The translations under genes were made by a program, and so were the position numbers. Positions 1-12,125 of a stretch of DNA of 64,000 nt are shown here, in pieces. Source of the DNA: Blastomyces gilchristii SLH14081 (lineage: Eukaryota > Ascomycota > Eurotiomycetes > Onygenales > Ajellomycetaceae); assembly GCF_000003855.2 (NCBI RefSeq), contig NW_003101653.1, forward strand, positions 327,000 through 390,999. The letters are read 5' to 3'. How positions within the stretch are numbered: the first letter of the stretch is position 1; each line of letters begins with the position of its first letter. The notes beneath the pieces were generated by a model, which was given only the letters and a program-made list of their open reading frames with translations, did not search any database and was not told the origin of the DNA.

Positions 1-1038
1 GACAGCAGTCTATATTATTATACAATGATTAAATCTTCAGTTATAAGATATTACAATCTTCAGTGTATTCTCTTATTAAAATCTCAACTTCTCACAGAAT
101 TTAATGATCTAAAAGACATTTGTATCTATTACATAATGAAGTTAATCATAGATGTGAGAGAATATTAATATAAAGATATTTATGTATATGAAGTTGATAA
201 TCTCAATTATAATCTTATGTTAGAACTTATCTGATTATCTGAATAAGATATCTTATTGAATACTTGAAACAGAAGCTTGATATTCTCTAATAATAATAGA
301 ATTCATGAAGATGATATTCACAAGATTATAAATCTAACACAGATCTCTGTCAATATGTATGAAATACTCTGAAAAAGAAGTTGCTAATAGCAGAACTATA
401 TAACAATCTATTTCATTAGTCTGACTAATATTAAAAAGACTCTAGAAAAGTTATTCTGTATTATAATAATAGATTCTTGTATGAAACTCTCTTAATAATA
501 TTATAAATATCTAGATATCTTTTAATAAGATAATATTATAAATATACTTCTCTTACAAGATTTTGAAGTGAATCACAGTATCAAGTTAGAGAAGAAGAAT
601 GATAAGAACTCTGAATTATTATAAGACTCTCTTTATAATATATTCTGAGATAAACTCCTTCTTCTTTGAAAGACACTTAATGATCTATTAAATAAAGAAT
701 TTATATATATTAGCAATTCTTTCATCATGATCTCTATTCTCTTTGCAAAGAAATCAGATGAAGAACTCTGATTCTGTATGAACTATTAAGAACTGAATAG
801 AATAACAAAGAAAGATCACTATCTATTATCTCTTATCAATGAAACTCTAGCTTATATTGAATAAGCTCAATGATTTATAAAACTAGATAGTATTACTATA
901 TTTTATAAGATTCATATCACTGAAGAAGATAAGTGACTTATAGCATTCTAAATATAATATAATCTTTTTAAATGAATAGTTATTCTCTTCAGACTAGCTA
1001 ATACTCTCAGTATATTTCAAAAGTATATCAACTGAGCA

Positions 1039-1544
1039 TAGACTGACCGTGTGACCGTGTCTGAAACCAGGACCAGATTTTTTGATAGTCTCATTATCAA
1101 TTCAACTGCTCTCATTACACAGTTTTAACATTAGATAGTAGTTTCATACTGTCTCAGTGAGACTTACTGTCTACTCTTATCACATTTTTCAAATGAAATC
1201 ATGATTTCCACTTCTCAATTTAAATTATTTTTATTACTTTAAATGACTTTAAATCTCATTTGAGTATTATCAAAAAGTGTTACTTTTTAAAAAATTAAAA
1301 ATAGTCTAAAAAAAACCTTAAAATGTCTAAAAATAGTAACTTTATGCTAAGAATGAGACTAAATGAGATTAAATGAGATCACTTTCTCATTTTTTTCAAG
1401 TCATGATTTCATTTTAAGATCTGATATATAGTCACTTTACATGTTTTTTTGATAGTCAGTCCCAGTAGGATTCACGCCAAGAAATGTATGAGATCAGACC
1501 AAATGAGATCAAATATGAAATTCATAGTCTCAGCGGCCAGTCTA
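1039..1544 (+). mobile_element. hAT-like MITE copy 1
   Basis: A 506-base non-coding element with short terminal inverted repeats: it starts TAGACTGACCG and ends CGGCCAGTCTA. It is flanked by the 8-base target duplication actgagca / actaagca, which differ by one G-to-A change. It splits the RT of gypsy element 1 at the conserved YIN(W)A-LRE region. The 8-base duplication and TAG...CTA ends fit the hAT superfamily. No transposase is present. Confidence 0.88.
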
Positions 1545-2536
1545 ACTAAGCACTCTGAGATTTTCTTGATAAATTTGTATCTGTATATCTTAATAATATT
1601 CTCATCTTCACTAATGAGTTCAGAAAAGAATATCAAGAACATGTATAGAAGATATTATAATAACTATAAAAAGCAGAACTACTGATAGATATTAATAAGT
1701 ATGATTTTAAAGTCAAGAGTATTAAATATCTGAGTTTTATTATAGAAGCTGATAAGAGAATTTGAATAAATTCTGAGAAAGTTTCTATCATTCTTGAATA
1801 AGAAGCTTTACATACTGTGAAAGATGTATAAAACTTCATCAGATTTACTAACTTCTATCAGTGATTTATATAAAACTTCTCAGATATTATAAGATTACTT
1901 ACAGAACTTATTAAGAAGAACTCAGTATTTCAGTGATCAGTAAATACTGAAGCTGCATTTATATAGATAAAGAAGATATTTATCAATATCTCTCTACTAA
2001 TAATATTTAACTCTGATTATAAAATAGTTATTGAAGCTGATTTCTCTGACTATGTAATAGAAGAAGTGATATTATAATATAGTGATAAAAGTATTCTATA
2101 ATTATATATCTTTATATTTAAGAAACTGAGTTCTGCTGAATACAATTATAAGATCTATAATAAGAAACTTCTCACAATTGTATACTATTTAGAAGAATGA
2201 GACTCTGAACTTTAAAGCATCTCTGAATTTAAGATAATTATATATTATAAGAATCTCAAGTACTTTATAATCACTTATAAACTCACTGAATAATAGATAT
2301 AATAATCTGAATTTCTAAGTTACTTTCATTTTATAATACACTATTATCTCAGCAGTTAGAACTTAATAGCAGATACTCTTTTATAATAAGAGTAAGATAT
2401 GTCTTTCAATGTAACAGATACCTGTTAAATAAATCAGAAACACTGACTTCTAGATCTGAAGATATTAGTTAATCAAGATAAAATAACTTATAATACTATA
2501 TACACTTCTCTGATTAGAACACTCTCTCTCTGAACT

Positions 2537-2570
2537 ATTACTGATACTGATACTGATACTGATACTGATA
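2537..2570. repeat. Hexanucleotide microsatellite (ACTGAT)n
   Basis: About five tandem copies of ACTGAT lie between the RNase H and integrase parts of gypsy element 1. This is simple slippage repeat in dead coding sequence. Confidence 0.8.
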
Positions 2571-4083
2571 TCTCAACTTCTTCTGAATCTATACTGAATA
2601 AATTATGATATATAACAGCTTAAACTAATAAACTTCTTTAAGCACTCACTGAAGTAGTATATCAAGAAGTACTCTGATTCTTCTCAAAACTATGTATGAG
2701 AACTGACATCTTAGAATGTTTAATTAATAATAATAATACTCTATAATTCTGTGAATGACACTGAGTCTCTTACTCTGAACTCTTATATATCTGAATAATA
2801 CAAGAGATGTATAACTCTTGTATAATCAGTTATTCAGATTGTGAATAACTGTATTAAATAATCTCTCAGAAGTTCTACTAATCTGAGATATTAAATAATA
2901 TCAGATATTTTATCTAAAACTGTAACTATTATTTCTTCATCATCTTATAAAAGAACTGTAGAAAAGATCTGCTGAAACTGCTTAATATCTTTAATAGAAT
3001 CTGATAAGATATAATAATTAACTTCACTATTAATCTCTCTAAGAGTAAGAATTATAGAAATATTCTAATTATTATAAATTAATTAAGTAAAGATATAATA
3101 TTAAAATCTTGTAATAAGATGAATACTGAATAAGTCACTAAAGCTTTTCTACAGAGTCTATTCTATTAAATATATAAATTACTGAGATCTATAGTATTGA
3201 ATTAAGACTGTTAATTTATAAGCACTCTCTGAATAAGAATCTATCAAGTTCTTCAGATTATATACTATCTAGTATCTATTAACTATCTATCACTCTAAGA
3301 CTGATAATATATCAGAATAGATAATTCAGACTGTAAAGAATTATCTCTGTAAATTCTATAATTATTTATAAGATAATTGATATAATCTGCTTCTATACAC
3401 AGAGATCACTATTAATAAATAAGATGCTGTTTTAATAGATATAAGTCTGTTCTTTCTTATATATAGTTATTATATAAAGATATTAAATCTTCTAGAGATT
3501 ACATAGTTTATATTAAATAAATCTCTACAGTCTGATTCAGATCACTGATAATATAGTAATAAAGCTCTGAGATACTTATAACTGAGTAGAGATCTTTATA
3601 ATAACTATAAAATAAGATTAAGAGAATTAAATTAATATTTATCAAGATTCTGCTGAATAATATAAGATAGAAGACTTAATATAATTGAATCTTAAGAATA
3701 TACAGATTATATATTTATCTTATACACTGAATTATTATTATACTAAGTATAAAGTAATAGAAGTTCTAGATAGTTATAACTATTATCTTAATATATTATT
3801 AAAAATTCATAATATCTTTTATACAAGCTTGTTTCACTGTGTTATCACTGACTCATTCTCTTCTTAACTGACTTTCAACTGACAGTCATCAGATATTATA
3901 GAAGAAGATAATAAGCTTGAGTAAGAGATTAAGAATATTTTTAATAAGAGATCTCACAGCTGCAGCTGATAATATCTTATGAAATAAGTCAGTTATAATT
4001 AATTAATCTGAACTCTGAGTTCTGTATTATTTAAAACAGTGACTCTTGACTAATAAGAACTGCTTCTGAAAGAAGAAGACTAA

Positions 4084-4439
4084 TGTAACAGACTGCATCT
4101 GATTAATTATATAGACTATTCTATTATACTTCACAGATTTCAACTGCTTCATTCTTGAATATATATACTTCAATTCTCAGTCACTCTTGATCACTGATTC
4201 TCAGCTGTATATACTTCAATTCTCAGTCACTCTTAATCACTGATTCTCAGCTGCTATAAACATATATAGATTCTTTCACTCTGAAGTCTCACTATGTACA
4301 TTATCACATACATATATAAATATTCATTTCAATTACTGATTCTCATACTTTCTCTTTCTTTTTCTTCTCTAATATTTTTCTCTTTATTATATAAGATCTA
4401 TATATATTATATCAATCTATTCAGTGTAGACCTCTTACA
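4084..4439 (+). repeat. Probable 3' LTR of gypsy element 1
   Basis: The stretch starts TGTAAC after a purine-rich run (gaaagaagaagac) and may end at CTTACA near 4,439, which would give about 356 bases with TG...CA ends. It contains a 46-base tandem duplication. No second LTR is in the window to align with, so the right boundary is a guess. Confidence 0.45.
4162..4253. repeat. 46-base tandem duplication inside the LTR
   Basis: Two adjacent copies of a 46-base unit beginning tatatacttcaattctcag; they differ by one G-to-A change. LTRs often carry such duplications in the U3 region. Confidence 0.85.
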
Positions 4440-6500
4440 CTACTTATAATTAACAGTATTTTATTCTCTATATAGAGAGATATTCATTTCACTCTCTATT
4501 TAATTTTTTATATTTTTAAATTTTGAATTTTATCTACTTTATAATACTGTAAAATTGTATTTTTAATAAATAGAGGACGAGGTTGATATTTACAATCTCG
4601 GCGCCAAGCCGCCAGTAAGTTACTCTTTTATTGGATGACTGTACTTAGTTTACTTAGTAGAGGGATCCTGCAGCGCCAAGTCGTATGAAATATTTAGTAC
4701 GCACGGCCTTCCTATATAGGCATAGATGCCACGATTCAGCGCTGCTGTGGCATAGGCCTTGTAAATATTGTATTCATCTAATTGAAAACCTCTTGTATGC
4801 CGGGTAATGAATATAATAATAATCTGTCACTGTAATAAGCAGCTGCAGCTGTCACTGCCACTGCTGCCGCCACTGCCGCTGCCGCCGCTTGTACAGTTAT
4901 TTTGAACTCCAATAATAATAATAAAAAGTGAGGTCTTTCATATTGATATCAGCCACCTGTTCCATACACCCATTTTGATTTCAATCTTGAAAATATAAGA
5001 GCTTGATGGCAATAATGGTGATGGTATGGTGTGAATGCAAATCAGAGGGATAGATAACATGGATAGAATAGAGAAAGGCCTAGGTGGAGTTGATGATCAA
5101 TCTGCCTTACAACAATATGAGATATGAGGCTAACTTGATGATGAAGCGCCAATTATTATAACTAACTGAATAAGAAAGGCTGTACGGCACTAATTACATG
5201 CGCATACTAGGAAGGCCATTACTACGAAAGGTGCTTGCAGGATCCCTCTAGTACTCCGTACATTATTGTCCGATTCGACGGAACTCGAGAATCTCGGTCC
5301 AGGAAGAACCTTAACTCTAATTCTCGGCCCGGTCCATATCATAACTTACCAAGTTTTTCTCAGACTTTCTTCAGAGCCTCATCCCACCAATTTATGATAT
5401 TCGCATGACGACAACTTCCACGAACTCAAAATCAACATGAAGCAACCGGATCAAGACCTCTCGGCACTACATACAATTCTACAGTAATTGGGTACTTATG
5501 CATGCAGGACACAGTTATAGCGCCTTGCTTTGATTATTCCTGCATTTGTGAGGCATACTCAGTGAGCAAGTGGCGAAATCCAGAAATACCTGGCTAGTGT
5601 GAATGGGAGATGAAATATGTGGTGTATGATGGGATGGAATCATAAAACTGCCAACTTTAGGTGCAATGTAGAGCTAATTAATGCAAACAGGTTTTTACTG
5701 CAGGTTTGCTGAGTATCTTTATCATTATACTTGGCGTCATATTTGAGCAGCTAACAAAACAAGTTAGTATAAAATTACCGGAGAGGTAACTTGACACACT
5801 GATTTGTTTGGTCTTAGCTGCATTGCTTCAATAGATAGAGTGGACATCATTGCATATATGAATTGAACAATCAAACTATAACAACATCAAGAAGTAACAA
5901 AAATTTTCCTTATTTCATTGTAATGCCAACAATTCAAGAAAATAACTTCTAAATTCAAATTCTCTATTAAATTCTTTATAGAATAATATATATTTTTAAA
6001 TATAATATTATTTAATTCTAGCTAAGTTAATGAATTTCTTATTTTTTATAATTAATTATAAATATTTATTTTCGAATTCATTTATCTCTCTTCAAAAGTA
6101 TTTTCTAAGAATTTCCAATTTCATATTTTGAATTCTCTATTAAATTTACTACAGAATGATATATTACTTGAATTGAATGAGATTCAAAGGATTCCGAATT
6201 GATTCGAATTGCCCCGATTTGACTGCTCGGCAACGCCTCCAAAAGAAAAAAAGAAAAAAAAGAAAAAAAAAAGGTTTTAATTGGAGAAGAGCTTGGCGTT
6301 TCCGCGCGCGCAATCGAAAATAGACGACCTCTCTGTGTCGTAGGAGTAATGAAAGATAGGCTGTGGGATGTCCTGAAGTTGTAGCGAATGTATATTTTCG
6401 TCTTGGAGGGCGATTTCTCTGCTGCACTCAGCAGCTCGGACCTACTATAAGCTTCGCGTAATCAAGCTGGTGCCTTGAAAATCCCTTGCGGCAGGAAATA
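4440..6500. other. Gene-free boundary between repeats and first gene island
   Basis: The AT-rich tail of element 1 ends near 4,570, where base composition becomes normal. The stretch holds a CTG/CCG trinucleotide run (about 4,850-4,890), the inverted-repeat element at 4,659-5,249, a second AT-rich patch at 5,930-6,160 and a purine run at 6,240-6,275. I see no convincing gene. The 87-codon frame at 6,164-6,427 is low-complexity. Confidence 0.6.
4659..5249. mobile_element. Candidate 591-base inverted-repeat (MITE-like) element
   Basis: The left end AGAGGGATCCTGCA is repeated as an exact inverted copy at the right end. A second inverted match follows inside: TCGTA and GGCCTTCCTA near 4,682-4,715, against the complement of 5,205-5,226. 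The 3 bases outside both ends are AGT, a possible 3-base target duplication. It has normal GC content and no reading frame. Only one copy is in the window, so its mobility is inferred from structure. Confidence 0.5.
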
Positions 6501-8208
6501 TCAGATGGAATGATAGAGGCGACTAACGCCTTTCCAAAACCGTGACCACAGCCCTGGTTTGAATTTTTTCGGGGGGGAATGATATGCAGCGGTCGACGCT
6601 TCCTTTCCTGGTGTTATGGGTTGTTGTGAAGGTTTCTCACACGGATACTGGGGCTGGGTTTTTGCTGCTTGAGGGGTAGAAGTTTTCGAACCCGCGGACT
6701 GATTATTCGATTGTTCTTGAGATCTGTCGATAGGGCTCAGTGGCGCAACTGCCACCCACTGCTGAACTTCCCAAGTAGATATAAAGGGATCAACTGGGTG
6801 AACCTCTTTTGTCTCTAAAGACTCCGCACCCTTTCGCGAATCGTTGTCTTTTGATTCATTGCCCTGTTCCTTCTCGCTCATAGCGTTCGGATCGTTTGTA
6901 TGGGCCGTATTACTCGGTTCCAGCTGATTAGTATGCGTTACCTCATCGGCGGCTTGGGTTGGTTCAAGCTCTGCAATAGGCTCGTCCACATCGGCTGGTG
7001 CAGTTGACTCAAGCTCCTTAGCGGATTCATCGTGGCCGACTCCCTGAGTCGGTTGAAGGCTCTCCTCAACATCTGTTCCGGTGGTTGGAGAAGTCACCTC
7101 AGGCGCTTCCACAGGATGATTCGGATCAGTGGGCTGAGGAGCCACTGGCAAGACTTTCTCAGCATCTGGTTCAGTGTCCACCTTCTGCATTCCCACAGGG
7201 TGATCTGGATCAGTTGATTGAGGAGCGGTTGATAAGCCTTTGTCAACATCTGTTCTGTTGGTTGGCTGGGCCACCTCAAGAGCTCCCCCAGGATGATCCA
7301 GATCAGATGACTCAGGAGTAGCTGATCCGCCTTTCTCCTCATCCTCTCCGGAGTCATCAGATGTATCAGAACCTATTTCTTTTGTTAACTGAATCTTTAT
7401 ACATGAACACTGCTGGAAGAAAAGGATACACATACCTAGGAAACGTCCCCAGGGGAAAATGTTGGAGTAATGCCTGGCATTGGTAAAGTTGACGCGGAAA
7501 AACTGGCTGCAAAAATTAGGGGGAAGCATTCTCGAAATTTAACATAGGATAGGTAGATACATACACGGATGCTCCGTCATTACTTGTCCGCACTCGGTAG
7601 CAAAATAAAGGCACATTGTCCAAAGTTTTCCGTCGCTTAACCGATAAGTCTATGACCATCCAACACTTGACATTATGTTCAAAGATTGCGCTTGGTAGAT
7701 GGACATAATCATGGTCATCGCTATATCGTCGTCCAACTTTTTGCTCAAAGAACGTGGTGATGAGTTCTATGTGTCTCCTGCCTGGCTTTCCAGGAATATG
7801 GCTGGAATTGAATCTCAGTAGAATGCGCACGTCGCAGTCTCCGAAGAAGCCGTCTGGGAACTCCCTGATTTGGGAAACGGCCATCGTCTTCCACGGAAGG
7901 GAATTCCTAGTTGATGCAGATAAAAACCAATTTTCCTTCTCCCGGTTAACTTGACCGTGAAGAGGGCGAGGAGAGGCCGCTAAAGAGGTGGAGGAGAGAG
8001 AGCCAGAAGTAAGAAAAAGGACCGCACAGTGAGAGTCGAGTTTTGCCGCGATCGCCTGATCCTTGTGTGCTTGAGCAACCCGGGCCAGTACGCCTAGCGT
8101 TGTTAGGCCTTCTCCTAGGGACTCAAAATTTAAACACATTGTAGGTGCGTACAGGCTGGCTGCAGAGTCGCAGTCTTGTACCAGGGTTGAGCAAGGGCAA
8201 GTTTCCAA
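6501..8208 (-). CDS. Unrecognised protein, 549 aa, disordered acidic C-terminal half
   Basis: Two overlapping minus-strand frames join cleanly. Exon 1 is 8208-7565 and exon 2 is 7506-6501. The 58-base intron has a GTATGT donor and TTTTTGCAG acceptor and keeps the frame. A further GTATGT...AAATAG pair (7435-7373, 63 bases, divisible by three) could be a second, optional intron. The N-terminal ~215 residues look folded (motifs GDCDVRILLRF and DYVHLPSAIFEHNVKCWMV). The C-terminal ~290 residues are rich in Glu, Asp, Pro, Thr and Ser. They include imperfect repeats of about 30 residues with the core PTDPNHPV / STDPDHPV. I recognise no family. Met-24 (codon at 8,139) is an alternative start. Lineage-specific proteins of this type are common beside repeats. 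Confidence 0.6.
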
Positions 8209-10926
8209 TGTCGGCGGTCTATATTCAAGCCAATTATGTTCACAGTTCGGGGTTCAGTCGAGCGTTCCAACAAGATCGCTTTGGTTGACACACACTCCAC
8301 TCAATGCGACACCAATAATGAATGCTGGTTCTTACGGATTCCAGAGTTCGCGCCAGGAGAGGGGCCGGGGGCTGGGGGGCTGGGGGGCTGGGATGGGCAA
8401 GGATGGTCAGTCTCCACTAACAGGGGTTTTCCTTTTTGCTTTTTGCCTGTTTTTGGCTTTTTCTTTTCATTGACCACGATTTTCCGCAATACAAATAAAG
8501 AAGACAGGTATGCAAAGACAGCCCTGTCTGAAAAGGGAGAATTTTCTTTAGACCCCTGTTTTATCGAATCTGGACTCTGGAGTTATGAGAATCACATGTA
8601 CACTTAATGCAAAACATCATGATGCTCATATATTAGAGAGATTCTGCAACTACTTTTCACAGTACAGAGTAATGATCTTTCTTATATGGTTTAACTTTAA
8701 CCTCATGTAAAAAAGTGACATTTTAGTGACATTTTTAATCAACACTACTATTATACAGATGAATCTGTACAGAGTATATATAATTAGTATTGTATAATCT
8801 TTCTTATTCAATTAATTCTATAATTGATCTTTATTATTAACTGTGAGATAGAAAAACAAAAAATTTCATCAATATTTTATTATTAATTTTTTTTTAATAT
8901 ATGTTACTGTAATTTTCATATAATAAAATAATTAAATTTTAGTTAGAAAAAATTTGAATTAATTTTTCAAATAAAGAATTATATTTAAAAATATTAGAAA
9001 ATTTATTAATAATTTGAGAAAAATCTGTAATATTTTTATATTAATTAAAAATATTATTATTTAATCTAATTAAATTATATAGAAAATATAATTTAATAAA
9101 TTTTATTTTTAATAAACTGAAATTTAAATACTATTTACTTTTTAAATATACTTTTAAAATTAAAATTAAAATAAATATAAAAAATTAATAGTCTATATTA
9201 ATATTGAAAAGTTATTCACTTTCTAGCCAGCTCACACAGCACAGCAGAAGAACAAGTATCAACAAAGTGATAACAGAAATGATAGATTGTTCAATACTAG
9301 ATATCTCAATGCAGAATGCTGGAGAAATAAATTTACAAGGCTCATGCATTCTGCAGGAAGCTCGGAACAGAAGATTGCTTTTTGTGTAAATTAGGCGCTA
9401 GAACTTCCCCCACTCTCTCTGCCCTGCACACTGCCACCTTTGTGCACCTTGCGTACAGCGCAGAGTTTTTCGTAGAGCTCAACAAGGCCCGAAGAGGCAA
9501 AGAACAAAAACACTTTTGATTTGAACAAATGAGAGCTCCAGTCACTGAGAGATCGTGGTGCTATACTATATGTTGATGGCGATTTGCATTCATTGAGGAC
9601 TCGTGGTGCCATACACTATGTATGGGGTTATTTAGGCGTACTTTTTCTGCTGAGTTGGAGGCATCTCATTGGCTCCTTATTGCACCAACCACACAAATGG
9701 TCAAATAATCGGTTCTACGCTGGGACGGTGAGGTAACGGTGAGGTAACAGAGCAAAGGACAACGAAAGTTGTTTTCGCCGTAAGGATGCTTGACATTCGT
9801 TCGGGTGTGATGTCTGAAACCTCACAGGGTTCAAGGTTATCGGATGCCGCCGATGAGCTCCGGGATGCGAGAATAATAATAGAGGACTTGGACTGGCTTA
9901 GCTTCCCTGCAACCTCATAGAATACCATAAGCCTGAGCATCTACGCAGTAGTGATTCATTGTTTCTCGTTAGCAGCCTTACGCTGGTATGCTGGATACTT
10001 ACCACCCGGTATTTTCGTTAGGGCACCCCTAATATTTTAGTGGAATTCTAACCATCATTATCGGGCCGCGAGGCACAATTAACACAATACCATTGAACTC
10101 TATAACAGCTATCCTGGGTTTTCTCAGTATATGTTCTCACTGCCAACTTTCCTCATTCATTAATTATTATTATTGAATTTCTCTGTCATTCACTCAAGCT
10201 TGTGCCTGGTGTCAGTATAAAAGAAAGGGAGCAAGATAGAATAAAGATAGAGCTTCAAGATTGTGCTGTACTGTACTGTGTAGTTACGTAATAATAATAG
10301 TTCCATTCAATCCTAATTACGGAGTAGAGTTAGTTAACTAAGTTAGTTAACTAACTTATAACTATACGGAGTAGGTCAAATAACTAGACACATTCCAAGA
10401 TAGCATTATCTAGTAGTTTTCGTGTATTTAATACGCTAATTGTGCTTCGTTCGCCGATGGATGAGGATTGATCACGGATGCCGGGGGGCGGCATGCATTG
10501 CAGGCAGCCAGCTCTATCTTACGAACTTTTTGATCTCATGGTTAAGCGCTTGAAGTGATCGGTTCCGCAGCCTTGGTTGGACCCAAATGTGGTTAAATGT
10601 GGTTAAAGGCTTCCGTGGTGTGGTGTGGTGGGTGTGGTGGCGGGTGACAGCGGAGCACTTGCATACAAACAAACATTGCGGGGGAAGAAAAAATAATGCA
10701 AAGAAAGAAGAAGAAAGAAGAAAAAAAATTATCCAAAATCCTATCCCAACTCCGCTGAAATTCAACCCTAGGAAATTGTAACCCATGTTCTAACTTACTA
10801 AAAGTCCCGAACAGTCCTAGTAGTAAGTATATGCGCTGACAGACACGCGCTGTCTGAGCAGATTCTGCTCATGTTCATGCTAATAATAATAAATGTTTCC
10901 CAGAAAAACAAACAAACAAACAAACG

Positions 10927-10968
<42 letters not shown>

Positions 10969-11222
10969 CCTCGCGCAATAATAGGAAAAACATGTGAACC
11001 CCAACGAATTGACATTTTCGTCCGTTGAGACAAGGAGGACCATTTGGCAACAAACAACAACAGGGATTGAGTAGTTATCGTTCTTGTTTCCGCATCTCTT
11101 GTCAGCAGGCCGGGGTTGTCAGGTTTGGGCTTTTCCTCCTCGGCGCCGTTCAGAGCCACGTTGAAGCTCGGCCTCTGACTGGATGAATCAAATGCTAATC
11201 AGCCCAACTTCACGAACGCTGC
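8209..11222. other. 3-kb intergenic stretch with AT-rich island and long poly-A
   Basis: 8,600-9,210 is very AT-rich, with A/T runs and no recognisable protein; it may be an older, thoroughly decayed repeat. 9,210-10,790 has normal composition but only short unconvincing frames. 10,320-10,360 has overlapping ttagttaacta palindromes. At 10,905-10,966 a (CAAA)n run leads into 40 consecutive A. I found no gene or RNA that I would defend. Confidence 0.6.
10927..10966. repeat. Poly-A tract, 40 bases
   Basis: Forty uninterrupted A after (CAAA)n. No target duplication or retroposed body is recognisable around it, so it is listed as simple repeat only. Confidence 0.9.
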
Positions 11223-11465
11223 TTACTTAGGAGGCTGGGAACAAACCTCGTCGACAGAAGATGGTGTGGATGCTCGAGATAGCTTAGCAGAGCAGTCGGG
11301 ACAAACATGGCCCTGGAAATCTCTTTTTGTCTCCTTTGGGAGTTTGTCCGCCGGGCATTGTCGAGGTGAACTCCTCTCTACCAACAATGTCCCTTCATTG
11401 CATATACGAAGATACTGCTGTCCTTGATGGCCGCAGGAAAAAACTGCCACAGCGTAGTGACACAT
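11223..11465 (-). CDS. Small Cys/His-rich protein, 80 aa
   Basis: Starting at the Met of MCHYAVAVFSCGHQ, the frame carries spaced cysteines (residues 2, 11, 22, 37, 55, 58) and a CGH and a CxxC pair (HVCPDC). This resembles the small zinc-binding-like Cys-rich proteins scattered through Pezizomycotina genomes (CGH...C...C...CxxC). Function is unknown. The open frame extends upstream to 11,546, but the extra residues lack the character of the rest, so the internal Met is preferred. It may be one exon of a longer gene. The only support is composition and motif spacing. Confidence 0.4.
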   Translation of the reverse strand: MCHYAVAVFSCGHQGQQYLRICNEGTLLVERSSPRQCPADKLPKETKRDFQGHVCPDCSAKLSRASTPSSVDEVCSQPPK

Positions 11466-12125
11466 CCCGCTGCCTTCGAACTCAAACGAGGGTAATGGAG
11501 TTGAGCGTCGGTGGACCAGTCTGTGGGGGGAACATCGATCGTGCACGCGTCTTTTTTGGGTTCAAGGCATCCGAGGGAATGAGGAATTAGAGCGAATATA
11601 TGTCGAGTAATTTGTTTATTCTGCATCCTGACCACAGCAGAATGTGCCCAGACAAAATCAATGCCCGGCAGCCTTGTTCCCCTTCCCCCCTTCCCCCCTT
11701 CCCCCTTCCCCCCTCCCCCCTCCCTCTCCCCCTCCTGCTTGTCTTCCAATGCGTGATAATTACATTCGGTCCCCGCACTCCCAATTGGCTCCCAGAATCA
11801 TGTCCAGGACGTTTATCAGCCTGAAGTATGTTGACCATTCAATGCCCGCCACGATGGTAGACCATATCGGAGTTGAATCGGGGAGGGCATGGGTCAACTG
11901 CGCCTCTTATATCCCTATCCGTTCTTGGATCGCTCTCGTTGCCTCAACCGTTCCTATCAGGAGTTGCTCATATAAACTCCAACACGACAGATCACAATAG
12001 GATTTGAAATTCATAAACCTAATAATTCATGTTAGCAGCAACCATCGCATATCGTCAGTGATATTTTCACGTTGAAGTGGATTGGGGAATGCTTCGAGAG
12101 TGTTGAACAATACAATACATTCGTC
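11466..12125. other. Intergenic region upstream of the STAND gene
   Basis: It holds a pyrimidine-rich tract at about 11,677-11,742, made of repeated ccttcccccc units, of the kind found in fungal promoters. The overlapping open frames here are products of that low complexity. The stretch should contain the promoter and 5' leader of the NACHT-ankyrin gene; no specific site stands out. Confidence 0.5.

Larger units (their letters stand above)
1..4439 (+). mobile_element. Ty3/gypsy retrotransposon 1, decayed, 5' end outside window
   Basis: AT-rich DNA whose plus-strand frames, read through many stop codons, give a gypsy Pol in normal order. The region before reverse transcriptase (RT) lies around 540-700. 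RT follows at 700-1,030 and 1,553-1,800, with a YLNNILIF relic of the YLDDILIF box. RNase H lies at about 1,840-2,400, the integrase zinc finger and core at about 2,850-3,560, and the integrase tail at 3,685-3,867. The tail keeps an open frame with the motif KVIEVLDSYNY. A probable 3' LTR follows a purine-rich stretch. RT is interrupted at 1,039 by a MITE. Gag and the 5' LTR lie upstream of the window. It is not a close copy of the two gypsy elements further right. Family assignment is sure; ends are approximate. Confidence 0.85.

Noticed and set aside
8236..8607. 123-codon plus frame
   Set aside because: Gly/Trp-rich low complexity followed by hydrophobic filler; no motif and not coding-like.
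9701..9940. 79-codon minus frame
   Set aside because: No recognisable family and no supporting signals; similar frames occur by chance.
10905..10966. Processed pseudogene or SINE ending in poly-A
   Set aside because: No target duplication and no recognisable body upstream of the A tract.
11378..11838. Overlapping frames with Gly/Glu/Arg- or Pro-rich repeats
   Set aside because: Translations of the pyrimidine tract on both strands and three frames.
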